Positions 1-11,047 of a stretch of 24,863 nt of DNA are shown piece after piece (the first letter of the stretch is position 1; each line of letters starts with the position of its first letter). The stretch is taken from contig JAQGAU010000694.1 of the NCBI GenBank assembly GCA_034698045.1, positions 1 to 24,863 on the forward strand, written 5' to 3'. Origin of the DNA: Paramacrobiotus richtersi (taxonomy: Eukaryota > Tardigrada > Eutardigrada > Parachela > Macrobiotidae). Below the pieces are notes generated by a model. That model did not search any database and was not told where the DNA came from. It was given only the letters and a program-made list of their open reading frames with translations. Both the position numbers and the translations under genes were made by a program.

Positions 1-513
1 GAGATCAGCTGAACTGGAAGGATTGAAAATGGCGTCATTGTCGATAATAACCCGCCGCTGATGGGGTGCATTTTGCGCAGGTGGTGAGGTGATCAGCACA
101 GACGGATGTCTGGATGTCTGCGGTACGGCGGGCTGTTCATGTTGAAGGTCAGCGGGAATTACCGGTGGCTGCTGCGATGCCCGTGACAGCAAAATGGACA
201 GGGTTTCATTCATTGTTTCTTGCTGCTGTTGAATGCGAGCAATGGTAGGATCTGGAAGTTTCTTACCGTTTTTCTTCTTCGGCCGGCGTCGGCGGCGACG
301 TGCTGCGGGTGCTGAAACGGGCACAACAGGCTGAGAGGTCACAGTGCGAGCGGCCGGTTGCGCCGTGTTGTTGTTTCGCCGGGTAACACGACGGGCCGGT
401 GCAGGAGACGGAGACGGTGATCTGGACGACACAGACGTGCCCGATTGTGAGGATGCGGAACTGCTTTCATGATCAGATGATTCAACCATATATAAAGTGC
501 CGGTGTCAGACAT
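1..513 (-). CDS. Unrecognised basic Ser/Pro-rich protein, N-terminal part (runs off window)
   Basis: An open frame of 171 codons starts at the ATG at 513-511 and is still open at position 1, so the 3' part is missing. An in-frame TGA lies a few codons upstream, which makes this the first possible start; a second Met lies 8 codons in. The protein opens with a Ser-rich acidic stretch, then Ser-Pro repeats, then a strongly basic run (RRRRRRPKKK, about residue 66) resembling a nuclear localisation signal, then a Gln-rich possibly helical stretch (IQQQQETMNETL). No catalytic domain is visible. Continuous openness, GC-rich third positions and biased composition favour real coding. It could be a nuclear protein or the gag/ORF1 product of a retroelement; I cannot decide. 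Confidence 0.5.
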   Translation of the reverse strand, partial: MSDTGTLYMVESSDHESSSASSQSGTSVSSRSPSPSPAPARRVTRRNNNTAQPAARTVTSQPVVPVSAPAARRRRRRPKKKNGKKLPDPTIARIQQQQETMNETLSILLSRASQQPPVIPADLQHEQPAVPQTSRHPSVLITSPPAQNAPHQRRVIIDNDAIFNPSSSADL

Positions 514-713
514 TTTAAATATCCAAAATCATTCAGATGAGGTATCAGATGATGTCTTAAAGTGGAAAGTATTCAGGATCGATAATGGAAATATTTATTC
601 CCCGAGAAATATCGTAACTAATGCATGCCGTAAAATAAAACTCATCAAAGATATAACTTTTGATGATACGAAGATGATTACGACGTGAGGTCAACTTTCG
701 CCAAAGCATTATT

Positions 714-770
714 CAATCGGTAAATCAGTAAATAAGTAACAATCAGTAAATCAGTAACTCAGTACAAAAC
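714..770. repeat. Short tandem AATCAGTA-type repeats
   Basis: Several imperfect copies of an 8-base unit close to AATCAGTA follow each other. It is simple-sequence DNA about 200 bases upstream of the leftward gene start at 513. No function can be inferred. Confidence 0.6.
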
Positions 771-1642
771 GCAGCAAACTATTTGCAGAGCGAGCATCGA
801 CGGAATGAATCTTACTCTTCTGAGTGAGATTCTGGGCGATGTAGATGCCCATAATCTACACACTGAAACTGCTCAGCCAATGCCAGCACTCTAACTGCAG
901 TTAGCGCAAGGGGGAGGACTGCTCTCTCACAATTAACACAGACTAAAGCACGCTTTATTCCCACATTAAGTAGTTTGCTTAAATGCTTCAATCACAGCGA
1001 TCTGTTGCTTTCCATTTGTATTGCTTTTAAGATGATGGGCTTCGGAAATCAGAAAGGGCTTAATGGACTTAAGAAACTGAGAAACACTGTTTGTCGGAGA
1101 GTTTCTGTTTCGATCTTACAAGGGACCCTTCGCAACGTGCGGCAACATGCTTTGCATAATATTTCCAAAGTGAAAAACAAAATCCCTGATCAGCTTATAT
1201 GAAAATATAACACTACGGTCTGTGGCGATCAAGTTAGTGGAGTTTACTAATACCACTGTCGTAGTTTACGAGTTAGCGTTATGATATTGTGAGTACACGA
1301 TTGCAGGTTATTATTCCTGATTCTGGGTGTGTGCTGTATGCTGAATTTGCCACAAAAATATGCGTCTGGCTTATTATCGGTTCTGATACACAAACTGGAT
1401 CCTTCATGTGGTCAAATTGGTGGTGGGATATTCGGTGAGCACCACTTCTTTCGCCGTTCAATGTTGCCTTATGCAGGCGCAGTGCGGTATGACAATCCGG
1501 CCACCACTGTTTTAACAGCAAGGACGGCATCTGCGATATTCAGTTTTAAGTAGACTGCGGCGATCCTGAATGGTCGTATATACGCTCAAGTTGTTAGCTC
1601 GTCAGAAAATCTATCGCCTCGCAAAATTCACTGGAGTTTGCT
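771..1642. other. Intergenic stretch, no supported gene
   Basis: Only short overlapping frames on both strands occur here, without recognisable motifs or a splice-consistent model. It presumably holds the upstream region of the GT10 gene that starts at 1643. Confidence 0.5.
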
Positions 1643-4600
1643 ATGTGGCTAGCCAAACACAGCAAGTCCTGGCGATCGAAAAGACACACCCGGCGGTTGC
1701 TTCTGCTGGTCACGATGATATCATTTTTTGCTTTTTTTGCAATTATGATAATAACAAGCAGCATAATCCGTTCCAACTCGTGTGATTTGGAACTTGTGGA
1801 GTTTCAGTCCGATAATGTTTATCACTGGCAAGAACTGGGATCTGTACCAGTGGTCGAAACAGGGTCTTTAATCTATGGTGGAAGTAACCGTATGGCTGGA
1901 TTCCGTCGTAGTAAGCCCGCAGAGAGTCGATGGTATCTTAAAACATCAAAGAACGGAAGCGTGTCAAATTTTCACCGCACTGACATGTTGTATGGGAGTC
2001 AACAAGACTTATGGCCAGAGCAGAACGCCCAAAGCGACAGAATAGAGAACCAGCTTCTGTACCGACCTGTGACATGTGAAACCCATAGTGACGCATTCGG
2101 TGCGGATCTACAGATAATTTATCTGCCCGATGGAATGTCGGCCTGGCCCCATGTAAAAGGAGGAAGGGACGTTTTTCTTCAGGACGAGTGTCCGGTTAGT
2201 ACTTGCCGGGTAACGGACGACAGTCATGACGCGGACCTCGCTCATGCCGTGCTGCAGAAGCCAGACCCTTCTACGCAGGTGAATGATTAGCAGCTTTCGG
2301 TTTACAGTACAGATGCACACGTGAAATAGTTGCGTAATCGGTCATAAGTTAGTTGTCATAACATTGTCAAATATCAGTTTGTCGCAGTTGAGATTTGGTG
2401 CGTAAAATGCAAACATAATGTCGCAAGTTCTCTTGTACAGACTGTAGTACATCAGTTTTTTTATCGCTAAAAACCCTGCCGAATTTCGAGAAATCCTTGG
2501 CAGTTCTCGCGTGCTAGCAAACCTGACCGATTTCTGATGTTGTCTTGTCATTGCGCAGTTTATCTAACTTAACACAAACGTTACAGCGTGCTGGAAACCT
2601 ATCCAAACAAATCTGGATTATGTACGCACTTGAATCTCCATTTCATTCGCCAAGTTTTCAGGTATCGAAGAGCATTTACAACTGGACAGCAACGTAAGTC
2701 AGCGCTTGCTTCGCTAACACGCCTCCGGCGTGGTAGTGTTCGTGGCTGTATTATTACAAGTAAATTACAACTATGTTGCTCATTTACGAATAAGAGTCGA
2801 AGTTGTATGAGCAATCCAATTCACCTCCCGGCTTCCGTGATTCGAATACTCCGCGGAGTCTTCTCAAAGCTCAGACCATTTTAGCTCAAAATGCTACGCG
2901 GTGAAACCCTGATATCGTTTTCTTCGCAGACACATAAACAATTTCGTATGTAGAATTTGCATAAATAAGCGACTGCTACCAATAAAATCTACAAATCTGG
3001 TGCGTAAAGCAGATTTTTTTGTTTTCTACCCAGTACCTGTCGTCAACTGACGCATAAGTGGCTTTGAAAAATCATAACTTGCCACCGTTTGGATTGGGCA
3101 GAAAACAAAAAATAGCTATATACTCACATGATTTCTAATTTATGTTTGTCGATTGTATTGTAAATTCTAATTAAATTCAGCGGATCCGTGCTAATCGTGG
3201 ATGTGGTGTGATTGCTTGCAGTTATACTATTGGTCAACTGGTCGGATTTGCCAAATTCTGTATTTTTAATTTGCAGTTACCGGTTGGACAGTGACATTGT
3301 GGCACCATATGGGAAATTCGTACTATATAATCCCGCTATTAGGCAAATATCGCAAACAGTCAACTATGCAGCCATCAAAACGGGAAAGAGCAAAGTGGCT
3401 TGGTTCGTCTCCAATTGTAACGCCAACAATAATCGGCTGGAGTTTGCTCAGCAGTTATCGAAATACATTTCAGTCGATATCTATGGCAAGTGTGGAAACA
3501 AACAGTGTGGACGGTTTGAAACGAACTGCTATGATAAGCTCAAGACAGACTACAAGTTTTATTTAGCATTCGAGGTATGGGATGTTTGCCAGTGGTAAAG
3601 TTATAAGGTTTTTTATGTAATCCGGGCTGAATTTCCTGCCTAGGAAAAAACGTAAGAGATCCAAGATTCTAACGTAATCGTTGAAATAAAGTAAGATAGG
3701 ATTCAACGTCTAGAACTGGAAATTTTCTGTGTTTAAACTAGCACCCTAAGTAGGAAGAATTGAGACTAATGCAGTAGTTACGAAGAACGTTCTGTGTGGA
3801 AGCCGACTGTTCATGATAACCAGCTTGTAGCAGAATTAATTGAAAAGTTCTAGATGTTATACGTGAAACATCGTCATTGTGTTTAAATGTGTTAATGCTG
3901 ACCCATCCTACGCCCGCACGTACACAGCACTTTTGCTGTTACGGCTGCATCCTTTCTGTTGTGTTAACGACAACAAGGTACCTGGACAGTGGACACGTTT
4001 ATGTATGATAGTACAGACAAGTACGCAGGCGGAATTTATTCGCAGCAAGTTACTCATTATAATTCGGTAGCAAACTGACATGTTATTTCAGAACAGCAAC
4101 TGTCGGTGGTATATTACGGAAAAGTTTTGGATAACCGCACTGGGGTAAGTAACAAATCAAATGGAGCAATGCAACCGGTACACAGTACTACCAGTAAAAG
4201 CCAGGTGCTTGTTGACCAGGTCAAACAGTATTCCAGTCGTTATGGGAGCCCCACTGAAAGACTACGAGATACTTGCTCCGTACAAGAGCTTTATCCATGT
4301 TGCCCAGTTTCCTACCGGCCCGCAGGAGTTGGCGCAGTATTTGCACAAGTTGGATGCAGACGATAGCCTCTACAATGAATACTTCAAATGGAAAGGAACT
4401 GGCCAACTTATCAATACCTTCTTTTTCTGCCGGCTGTGCGCGTAAGTGTTTTTGAACGTTCAAACAGCGGCCTCATTTTCTTCACCGCTGTGTCTCCGTA
4501 TACTATACGGAGATGGGGACCGTTTCGGGCGAACAATTGGCTTTGATATGATTATTTAAATGCTTTTGCAAAATACATGAAAGTGAAACCTTGATTCTGT

Positions 4601-5678
4601 GACTGACGACATATCACAACGTGCTACTTTTCAATAGGCTTAAGGCAATAGTATTGCGCTTAAGGCTATATTCTTCCCGTTATTATAACTATTAGTGAAA
4701 TCAGGACAGCCGCGCGCGTGTAACCGCTACACATAACTGTTCTGTTATTTTTAATAGCCAGAACACTGATATATAGTGTCGAACTACCCGTCTGTGAGCG
4801 CAACGTCCGGTTATTGCGCAACAGCATCGAAAAGTTTAAACACATTCGCTGCTCAAATAATTTAGCGTTTTATCCAAACTTCTTGAGACTTTCATCATAA
4901 ATGCACATATATATGCTTATCGTTCTGACCCAGACTTAGCCCGATAGCATGTTTTGGAAATTTTAAAATGGATTTCAAAAATTTTGAAATTCGTTTTAAA
5001 ATTTCAAAAACATACCTCAGGGCTGAAAGTGGTTCAGAACGATCATAACATATATGCGCATTTATTGATATAAGTTTCAAGAAGTTTGGATAAAACACTG
5101 AATTATTTGAGAAGGAAATGTGTTTAAACTTTACACCGCTATTGCGCAATAACCAGACGCTGCGCGCACAAACGGATTGATGCATACTTTATATTGATGT
5201 TTTGGCTATTAGAAGTAACGAAACAACCAGGTGTAACGTTTGCGGATGCGCAAAGGCTTTGTTTACGTCTATATTTGTGGCAATGTACAGAAAATCGCCT
5301 TAACTAGCTTGGAAGCCTTAGGTACTGATGCAACGTTTTGTCAGTTTTAATACTTACAAGATGAGTGTGTATATATGGACCATGATCTACGGCAAGGTAT
5401 TTTTGGTCTATAATTCCGGGATTATTGAACAGCATTATCATGTTCTGATTTGATCTGGAAAGGCTTTGATAGCCTGTATGGTATCTGTGGCAGCAGCGAT
5501 ACAAAAATGTGTGCCTGTATCTTCGCCTGCGTCATAAAGAACTCAGAACTTAGAACTGCATAGATGCACTCATACGCGAAAGTGTTGTAGGATGCTCCAT
5601 TCTGACCGCACTCCCAAAGCGTATTCAGACATGGAGGCTTGGTGGCGTGGGCCACAAACATGCACTAGTAAATACTGA
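1643..5678 (+). CDS. Alpha-1,3-fucosyltransferase (GT10 family), intact six-exon gene
   Basis: Type II Golgi glycosyltransferase predicted to transfer fucose from GDP-fucose to N-acetylglucosamine on glycans. Exons: 1643-2278, 2587-2693, 3277-3571, 4092-4144, 4229-4441, 5591-5678. All junctions are GT-AG, phases agree (0,2,0,2,2) and the total is 1392 nt, giving 463 residues plus TGA. In order: basic cytoplasmic tail, transmembrane segment at about residues 19-42, stem, CPVSTCRVTDD, LESPFHSP and NWTATYRLDSD (exons 2-3), VDIYGKCG, YKFYLAFENS running into ITEKFW (exons 3-4), GIPVVMG and SFIHV (exon 5), FFFCRLC, and an AWW-containing C-terminal tail. These are the hallmarks of animal GT10 enzymes, and the length is usual. 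The Asp common in the DYxTEK motif is Trp here (CRWYITEK). The exact acceptor and linkage cannot be read from sequence. An AATAAA lies 28 nt after the stop. Confidence 0.92.
4788..5175. mobile_element. 388-bp palindrome (foldback/MITE-like) in the last GT10 intron
   Basis: The left half reads as the reverse complement of the right half over its whole length, with mismatches but almost no length difference. For example GTTTAAACACATT at 4834-4846 matches its reverse complement at 5117-5129, and TTATTGCGCAA near 4811 matches near 5150. The axis lies at about 4981 with essentially no spacer. There is no coding capacity. It resembles a non-autonomous foldback or MITE insertion; target-site duplications are not obvious. 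It sits wholly in intron 4442-5590, so the GT10 frame is untouched. Confidence 0.9.
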
Positions 5679-5705
5679 TACGCCTGGCGAAGCAAATCAA
5701 GGCGG

Positions 5706-5711
5706 AATAAA
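5706..5711 (+). terminator. AATAAA poly(A) signal of the GT10 gene
   Basis: Canonical AATAAA begins 28 nt after the TGA at 5676-5678, which supports 5591-5678 as the terminal exon. Confidence 0.6.
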
Positions 5712-6216
5712 GACCTCGAGTTTCAAGGAGCAGGCACTTTTCCGACGCATACACTTTCGCAATCGACGCATCCACTTTCGCAATCGACGGATTCGTAACA
5801 CAAAACCATGCCTGGCTCACCTTCCAGCAATCTGGCATGGACAGATATGCAGTTCCACAACCGGAAAGCTATGGCCGTAGCGCAAGGCCAATCTGTTACG
5901 AGCGAACATTCCTTAATTGCCGTTTGCCACCTTAGTCCGCTTTCACAAGCGAGTTCCGCCGGAAGCGTTCCGTACATTTGTCTGTGTACGCTGAGTACAC
6001 GTACATTTATACGTTGTGTAGCAACAGGAACTGCTAGAAGTTTAGAACCGTATATTATTATAATCATTTTTTTTTTGTGCGACTGTGATTCCCGAAAGGT
6101 TACGTCAGATTTCATTCAAATACGTAATATTTTATTCACCTGTACAACAAAATATACTGTACCTTTTCTGAATAATTAGCCCGGCTGTAGTATTATTTGC
6201 AGTCTTTGCATTAAAC
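5712..6216. other. Intergenic between GT10 gene and lectin A
   Basis: Apart from the 21-bp repeat and a T-run near 6067, I see nothing that supports a gene. The right end must carry the promoter and 5' UTR of lectin A. Confidence 0.5.
5743..5790. repeat. 21-bp tandem repeat, about 2.3 copies
   Basis: Two consecutive units, 5743-5763 and 5764-5784, differ at one base (CGACGCAT A/C CACTTTCGCAAT), and a third begins at 5785. It lies between the GT10 gene and lectin A. Confidence 0.75.
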
Positions 6217-8849
6217 ATGGTGAAAAGTAACAGCAGAATGCAAAACTGGAGATTGTTCACATTAATGATGCTGACCGTCCATGGAATTCGTGGTAAGAAA
6301 TCACATCGAATTGTTACTGTCTGTTTGCACTGTTGACTCAACACATTGGAAAAAGCTGTTTACGGACATATTGTGAAGAACAATAAATGATATGTAATAA
6401 TAGCCAGATAACAAACCAGGACGTGGAACTTGCAGGGGGGCAGTTTTTTTCCGCCTCGCAGAGAAGTTTTTGCGATTGCTCACAGCAGACCGTCATGCTT
6501 TCGAGTCCGACTAAAGGGCCGAATTGAAAAGGAAAAGCTGTTGTTTGCTTATGCAGTTATTTTTTTGTCGTTTTCGACAGCGAGCAGAGACGACACCAGT
6601 TTTGGCTAAAGTAACAGAGTACATGGTGTCTCCGCGACAAAAGCGAAATAGGCATCTTTACCATGCAGCGTACGTTTAATATTTACATCGCTCAGTAACA
6701 CGTGGCTCATGCCACTCCCTTTCAAGTACTTGACTGGTTAACGGTATCGCTCCCGAAGTTCGCCAGAAAGGAATGATCATTAATAATTTTGACAAAATTT
6801 GCAAATTAACTGGGTGAAAACTCTTTGTCTGCCCTTTCCCAGTGAATGACCAGAATTTACTTTTAAAGTTTCGCGACCAGGTCTAGGCTTTGTGATTTTT
6901 ATCAAAATAATATAATGGTATATCACTAATATCAGTAATTTCGTGTTGTTCGGCTGGTCCTTGGAAACGGCATCATTGGGTTGGGTAACAGTCAAGCGGT
7001 AACAACCGTCGTTCTCCGCGACAGGCAGTCACACTCACGAGACACTGTGCCATAACTTTTCTCTCTGGTCGAATAATGTAATCGTTCACGAGCACAACAT
7101 ACATACATACCTTACTGAACCGCATTTACTTTTCATATGGATAAATTAAACTACATGGTACTCTGCGCCATACGTAGCCTACCTGTTTAAAACAATATGA
7201 TTCAGAAAGTCGACGGTCGTTGACATAAGCTAAATGGCTTTGTCCTACAGGCATCGACGATGTCTGGAACCAGCTCAGCCACAATGCTCTCCAGCTACAT
7301 CCCAGTTTGCGTAATCAACCGGCTCGGCAAGCTGGAAACACTAACCCTACTACCCCATTACCCACCACTGCAAGCACGACCACTGCGAGCACAACTCGGT
7401 TACCTGGGCGTGGAGAGGATGACAAGATTAATTCTTCGGCTATTGCAGCGAACTTGACCAAAATTTTCGAACAGTTGAAATCCCTGCGAGATGAAAGCAG
7501 CTTAATCGTCTCCAAACTTGAAAAGCTTCGCGTGAACCTTCAGCCGGTTACGTTTGAATCGCGAGAATGTCAAAAAGATCCTTGGTATGGAGATCTGACC
7601 GAAAAACACGACATTCCAGGTCAGCGAAGTTATACAGCATCGGAGTATCAGTATCTTATGGTGTCCTTAGTCGACCTCGCCTTCGAAGCCGTCATCTGGG
7701 CGAGCACCTCGTCATCGTGTGGCGATGGTCGCGCGGCGGCACATCATTTGATTGAACTTGCCACTTTGTTCTATTGGCGGAACTTTAGCGGAAGTTGCTC
7801 GCACCGCATTCGGCGACTGCAACCACAAAACTCATTGATCGCTCGACTAATTAGCCGGAGTAATAACTATATTTTCCAAGTAGAAATTAACGTAGTTTTT
7901 TTTAGCGGGGACGTTTAAACATGGACATCGTCTCTACGCAGGAGAACGATTCTGCTCTACAAACGGCCAGTGGTGCTTAATGATTCGATACAGCGGCCGC
8001 GAGTTGGTCCTTTACAATACATCGTCGTTCAAAGTATCGTGGAAACTAAAAATTGCAGACGGAGGGATCTGTTCGTTTCTTTGGATGGAAAAACATGGCC
8101 AACTTCAGTTCTACAATCAGTTTGGTGATGGTACCAATGTCTGGGCTGCATGGGCTGCTCCCCAAATAGGTAACTTCAATGATATCATCCCTTTTAGCGG
8201 CCACGTTGTGCAGATTTTCATTAAATATTTCGTCGGTAAAGTTTACGGCAAGAGATCTAGGTTTTGCATGCTTTGCTGCTAATTTTGTGTCTGGTGTCTG
8301 AACTTTTAAACGGAATAAGGCGATTGCTTTCTGGGCCAAATGACCAACTGAACTATTCATGATGCGAAAAAAGTTGTGCGCGAAGCGCGCGGTTACTACG
8401 GAGACCGTTCCGAATCTTTAAACAAAACCCGCAGGTCCATTTTCAAGCGATTCCGTTGAAAACGCAGCCAAACACACATGGGGACTTCCTTAGACACGGC
8501 CAGCTTTCTGACATTCTTCTTGAGCCCCAGCTTAAGAGAGTCAGCTGGGGTAGTGTAGTTTTAAATGGATTTTGGACTTTTAAAATTATTTTCACATTAG
8601 AAGTGACAGTAATAGTCTGGTTTGGCTTGTTGTTTGGCCATCAAGTTGTACGTTTTACGCTTCTTCCTTTAAAAAACTGGTAGTATGGCAGAAGGAACAG
8701 TTTTCCAGCAACCTGGTCTCAAATCTATTCATGAAGACGTCATGCCCATAATTATGATTTTAGGGGATGAACTGACCTTTGGTGCCGACGGCCATCTATG
8801 TCTCCAGTTTCGCGGAAGAGCCGGATGCCAGTGGTCTACTCGCGACTAA
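6217..8849 (+). CDS. Secreted bulb-type (beta-prism II) lectin-like protein A, four exons
   Basis: Exons: 6217-6292, 7251-7619, 7906-8169, 8764-8849. All three introns are GT-AG and phase 1; the total of 795 nt gives 264 residues plus TAA. Exon 1 encodes a signal peptide (hydrophobic core LFTLMMLTV; an alternative Met lies 7 codons in). Exon 2 is a neck with a Thr-rich, mucin-like stretch (residues about 53-68), a coiled-coil-like segment (LTKIFEQLKSL) and one Cys (SRECQ) near its end. Exon 3 holds two beta-prism repeats (ERFCSTNGQWC, LVLYN, LQFYN). Exon 4 holds the third (DGHLCLQF, CQWSTRD). The mannose-site consensus QxDxNxVxY is poorly kept (RYSGRELVLY), so sugar binding is uncertain. Assignment rests on motifs and on alignment with lectins C-E nearby. 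Confidence 0.84.
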
Positions 8850-9614
8850 CCTAATCAGCACAGTGTGGACTCGGTGACCACGATGGAACCTGGCAGACCT
8901 CGACAATCTAAGGAGCTGTAAAACTCTCGAGTAAAAAGCGACATGAATGAACGCGACAAAGGCTTCAAGCAAAATATTTGCCAAGCCGTTACTACGGGGT
9001 TTGAGTCACTTCAGTGCTCAACCGTGTTACCCTTGGATGTGCTACTTTAACACATAATTACTATACTGGTTTCAAAACTTAACAGCGCGAAAGCACTTTG
9101 TACAGTCTGCCTGAAGGAAATATAAAAAACACGGCGCAATTAACAACTGTGTATTTATTAATTCTGCATCCAAGAACCGAAAAAACTCAGCACTGACGGT
9201 GCTCTAGCGGTTACTTCTGTGTTGTGCTACGGTCACAGTACGATAGATAGCAATTAGATTTAAATGAAGCAATACAACGGAAACTGAATCGATCACACTG
9301 ACATCCGAAATAGTCCATTGATTAAGGAAAGCAATGCTGGCTATAGTAGCCAACGGGAAACGTACTCAATGCTCGGTTGTAGGGTACCATAACAACCATA
9401 GGAGCAGCAACCGGAAGTCCTCATAGGTAATCAGTATTGGTCATGACGGCATAAATTGTGCAATACGTATATATCATGATAGCCAGAAATATTTAAAACC
9501 ATTGGAACTGTCGTATTTACGCATTTTGCACCATTCTGTAGTAAAATACTCTGACATTTATCTCGTCAAGGCGGGGGCTGTTCTGGCAGAGCTGCGCGTC
9601 TGCCTAATTGTGGA
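8850..9614. other. Intergenic between lectin A and lectin B remnant
   Basis: No coding frame with family similarity was found on either strand, and no clear AATAAA for lectin A was seen. Confidence 0.5.
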
Positions 9615-10226
9615 ATGCAAACTGCCATGCTTATAATTTCGATTGTGGTTGGCCTTGCAGCTCATGGTAAACGACAGCTTTTCAAAACTCTCTTTTGTTA
9701 ACGGTCTAGACTAACTTCGCACGTCACTTTCAAGTAAAAAGGTTTTGTCATTTAGATGGTCACGTTTCGAATAGTTTCAAACCTTAGAGCTCTTTGTATG
9801 GTATGGGTTAAAGGCTAAGTAACCGTGACACTCTGCCATTTTGTGCGGGACTACAAACATTCCTTTGACCTCGCCATACTTTGGTGAATGCTGAAGTCAA
9901 CTACGTTCTACATCGTTACTTTAATCGCGCTTTAGGATTCATTTCCCGTCGCGCTTCTCTCGCACATGCGTTTATTTCTAGACACTGCATTATTGGCGGT
10001 TCACAACGGTGATGTCGGAGAACTGGAGCCAGTAAGGCAGATGGAATCAGTTCCCGGGATCCCTGAAATTCATACGAACGTGACGCTAAGCTCAGCCGCC
10101 CTGAAAGCACTTGCAGCCAAAGTACCCGCAGGAAACTCTGCACTGCAACAGCGACCGATCTTGGCGCTGAGCAATCATTGTGCTGTACTATACCTGTTCT
10201 ATATCTGCCTGGTTACGTGTTTCTAA
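9615..10226 (+). pseudogene. Truncated remnant of a lectin gene (B)
   Basis: Exon 1 (9615-9666) reads as a signal peptide ending in a phase 1 GT donor (MQTAMLIISIVVGLAAHG), exactly like exon 1 of lectins A, C and D. A candidate exon 2 starts at 9982 after TTTCTAG in the matching phase. It contains PVRQMESVPG and TNVTLSSAAL, which align with the start of lectin C exon 2 (PLRQMPNSVP, TNTTLINGLY). After about 10130 the resemblance ends and the frame stops at 10224-10226. No lectin-repeat exon (FCSxNG or DGHLC motif) occurs before FUT8. It is read as a truncated copy. It could also be a divergent gene encoding only a neck-like secreted peptide. Confidence 0.5.
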
Positions 10227-11047
10227 CATCGTATTTTGTTTAAAATGGTAACGTAAGCCAAGTTAAATGTTCGTTAGTTTAGAACTGTCCTAAACTACAC
10301 GATCACGGTATTTGTCGCATAACAAAAACTGTGCGGGAATTAGCATATTTGCGACGAAATGCTGTGACCAGTCCTATGTGATCAGTACTTCAACTGCAAC
10401 TGGAGAAGAATGCAGTCTAATGCAAACCTACGTACAGTGGACTGTGTGACCAGGATATACCACCTTGTCATTCTTTAAAGTTCATACACAGATGCCACAC
10501 ACATCAAGATGTAAGCAAGAACTACAGGAGCTGAGTGGAACGTGCAAACGTTAAAATGTACCATACCGTTAAAGAAAACGTCTGCGCTGAGCTTTGACAC
10601 GCGGGCGCAATATGTAATTCTGGACATTGCGGCATCACATAGTTGGTTCATGGTTGTACTTAACGCAGCCAGAACGTCGTCATAGAAACGACTGTGCGGT
10701 ACGTACTGTCGCACCCAACGGCAGCAAAGATTGGTAACGGGTGGACTGCTCAAGTTCCAGGCGCGAGTCACTCAACGAGTTAGAAAGCACTAGTTGACTA
10801 GTAGTAACAAATTTGTATGTATTCTGCTTTTGACATACTTATCATTTGACGACTCCAGGTGTCGTCGAATTTAAAACAGCAACAAATGCACACGAGTGCG
10901 TTCTTTTACTCTTTTTACCATAATGCTATGGTATAGTAATACACAGCAGCACCAGCACTTCTGGGAACTACTTTAGGTTAAAGGGGACAATTTTCAGGTG
11001 TTCATCCCGTTTTCGGTCATCAATCGGTTTTCGGCCATTTTGGAGAG
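10227..11047. other. Intergenic upstream of FUT8
   Basis: No supported gene. Exons 3 and 4 of lectin B would be expected here and were not found. The region directly before 11048 includes an AG after a pyrimidine run (TTTTCAG near 10998) that could end a 5' UTR intron. Confidence 0.45.

Noticed and set aside
4758-4776. Short terminal exon for the GT10 gene after AATAG, giving a five-residue tail
   Set aside because: The exon at 5591-5678 supplies the expected MLH and AWW-containing C-terminal tail in the right phase and has an AATAAA nearby.
5723-6115. 130-codon minus-strand frame
   Set aside because: Its repetitive end is the 21-bp tandem repeat read in frame, and the rest has no domain signal.
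8170-8763. A hidden PAN exon in the third intron of lectin A
   Set aside because: No frame there has the Cys pattern of the PAN-like segment of lectin E, and exon 3 joins exon 4 in phase without it.
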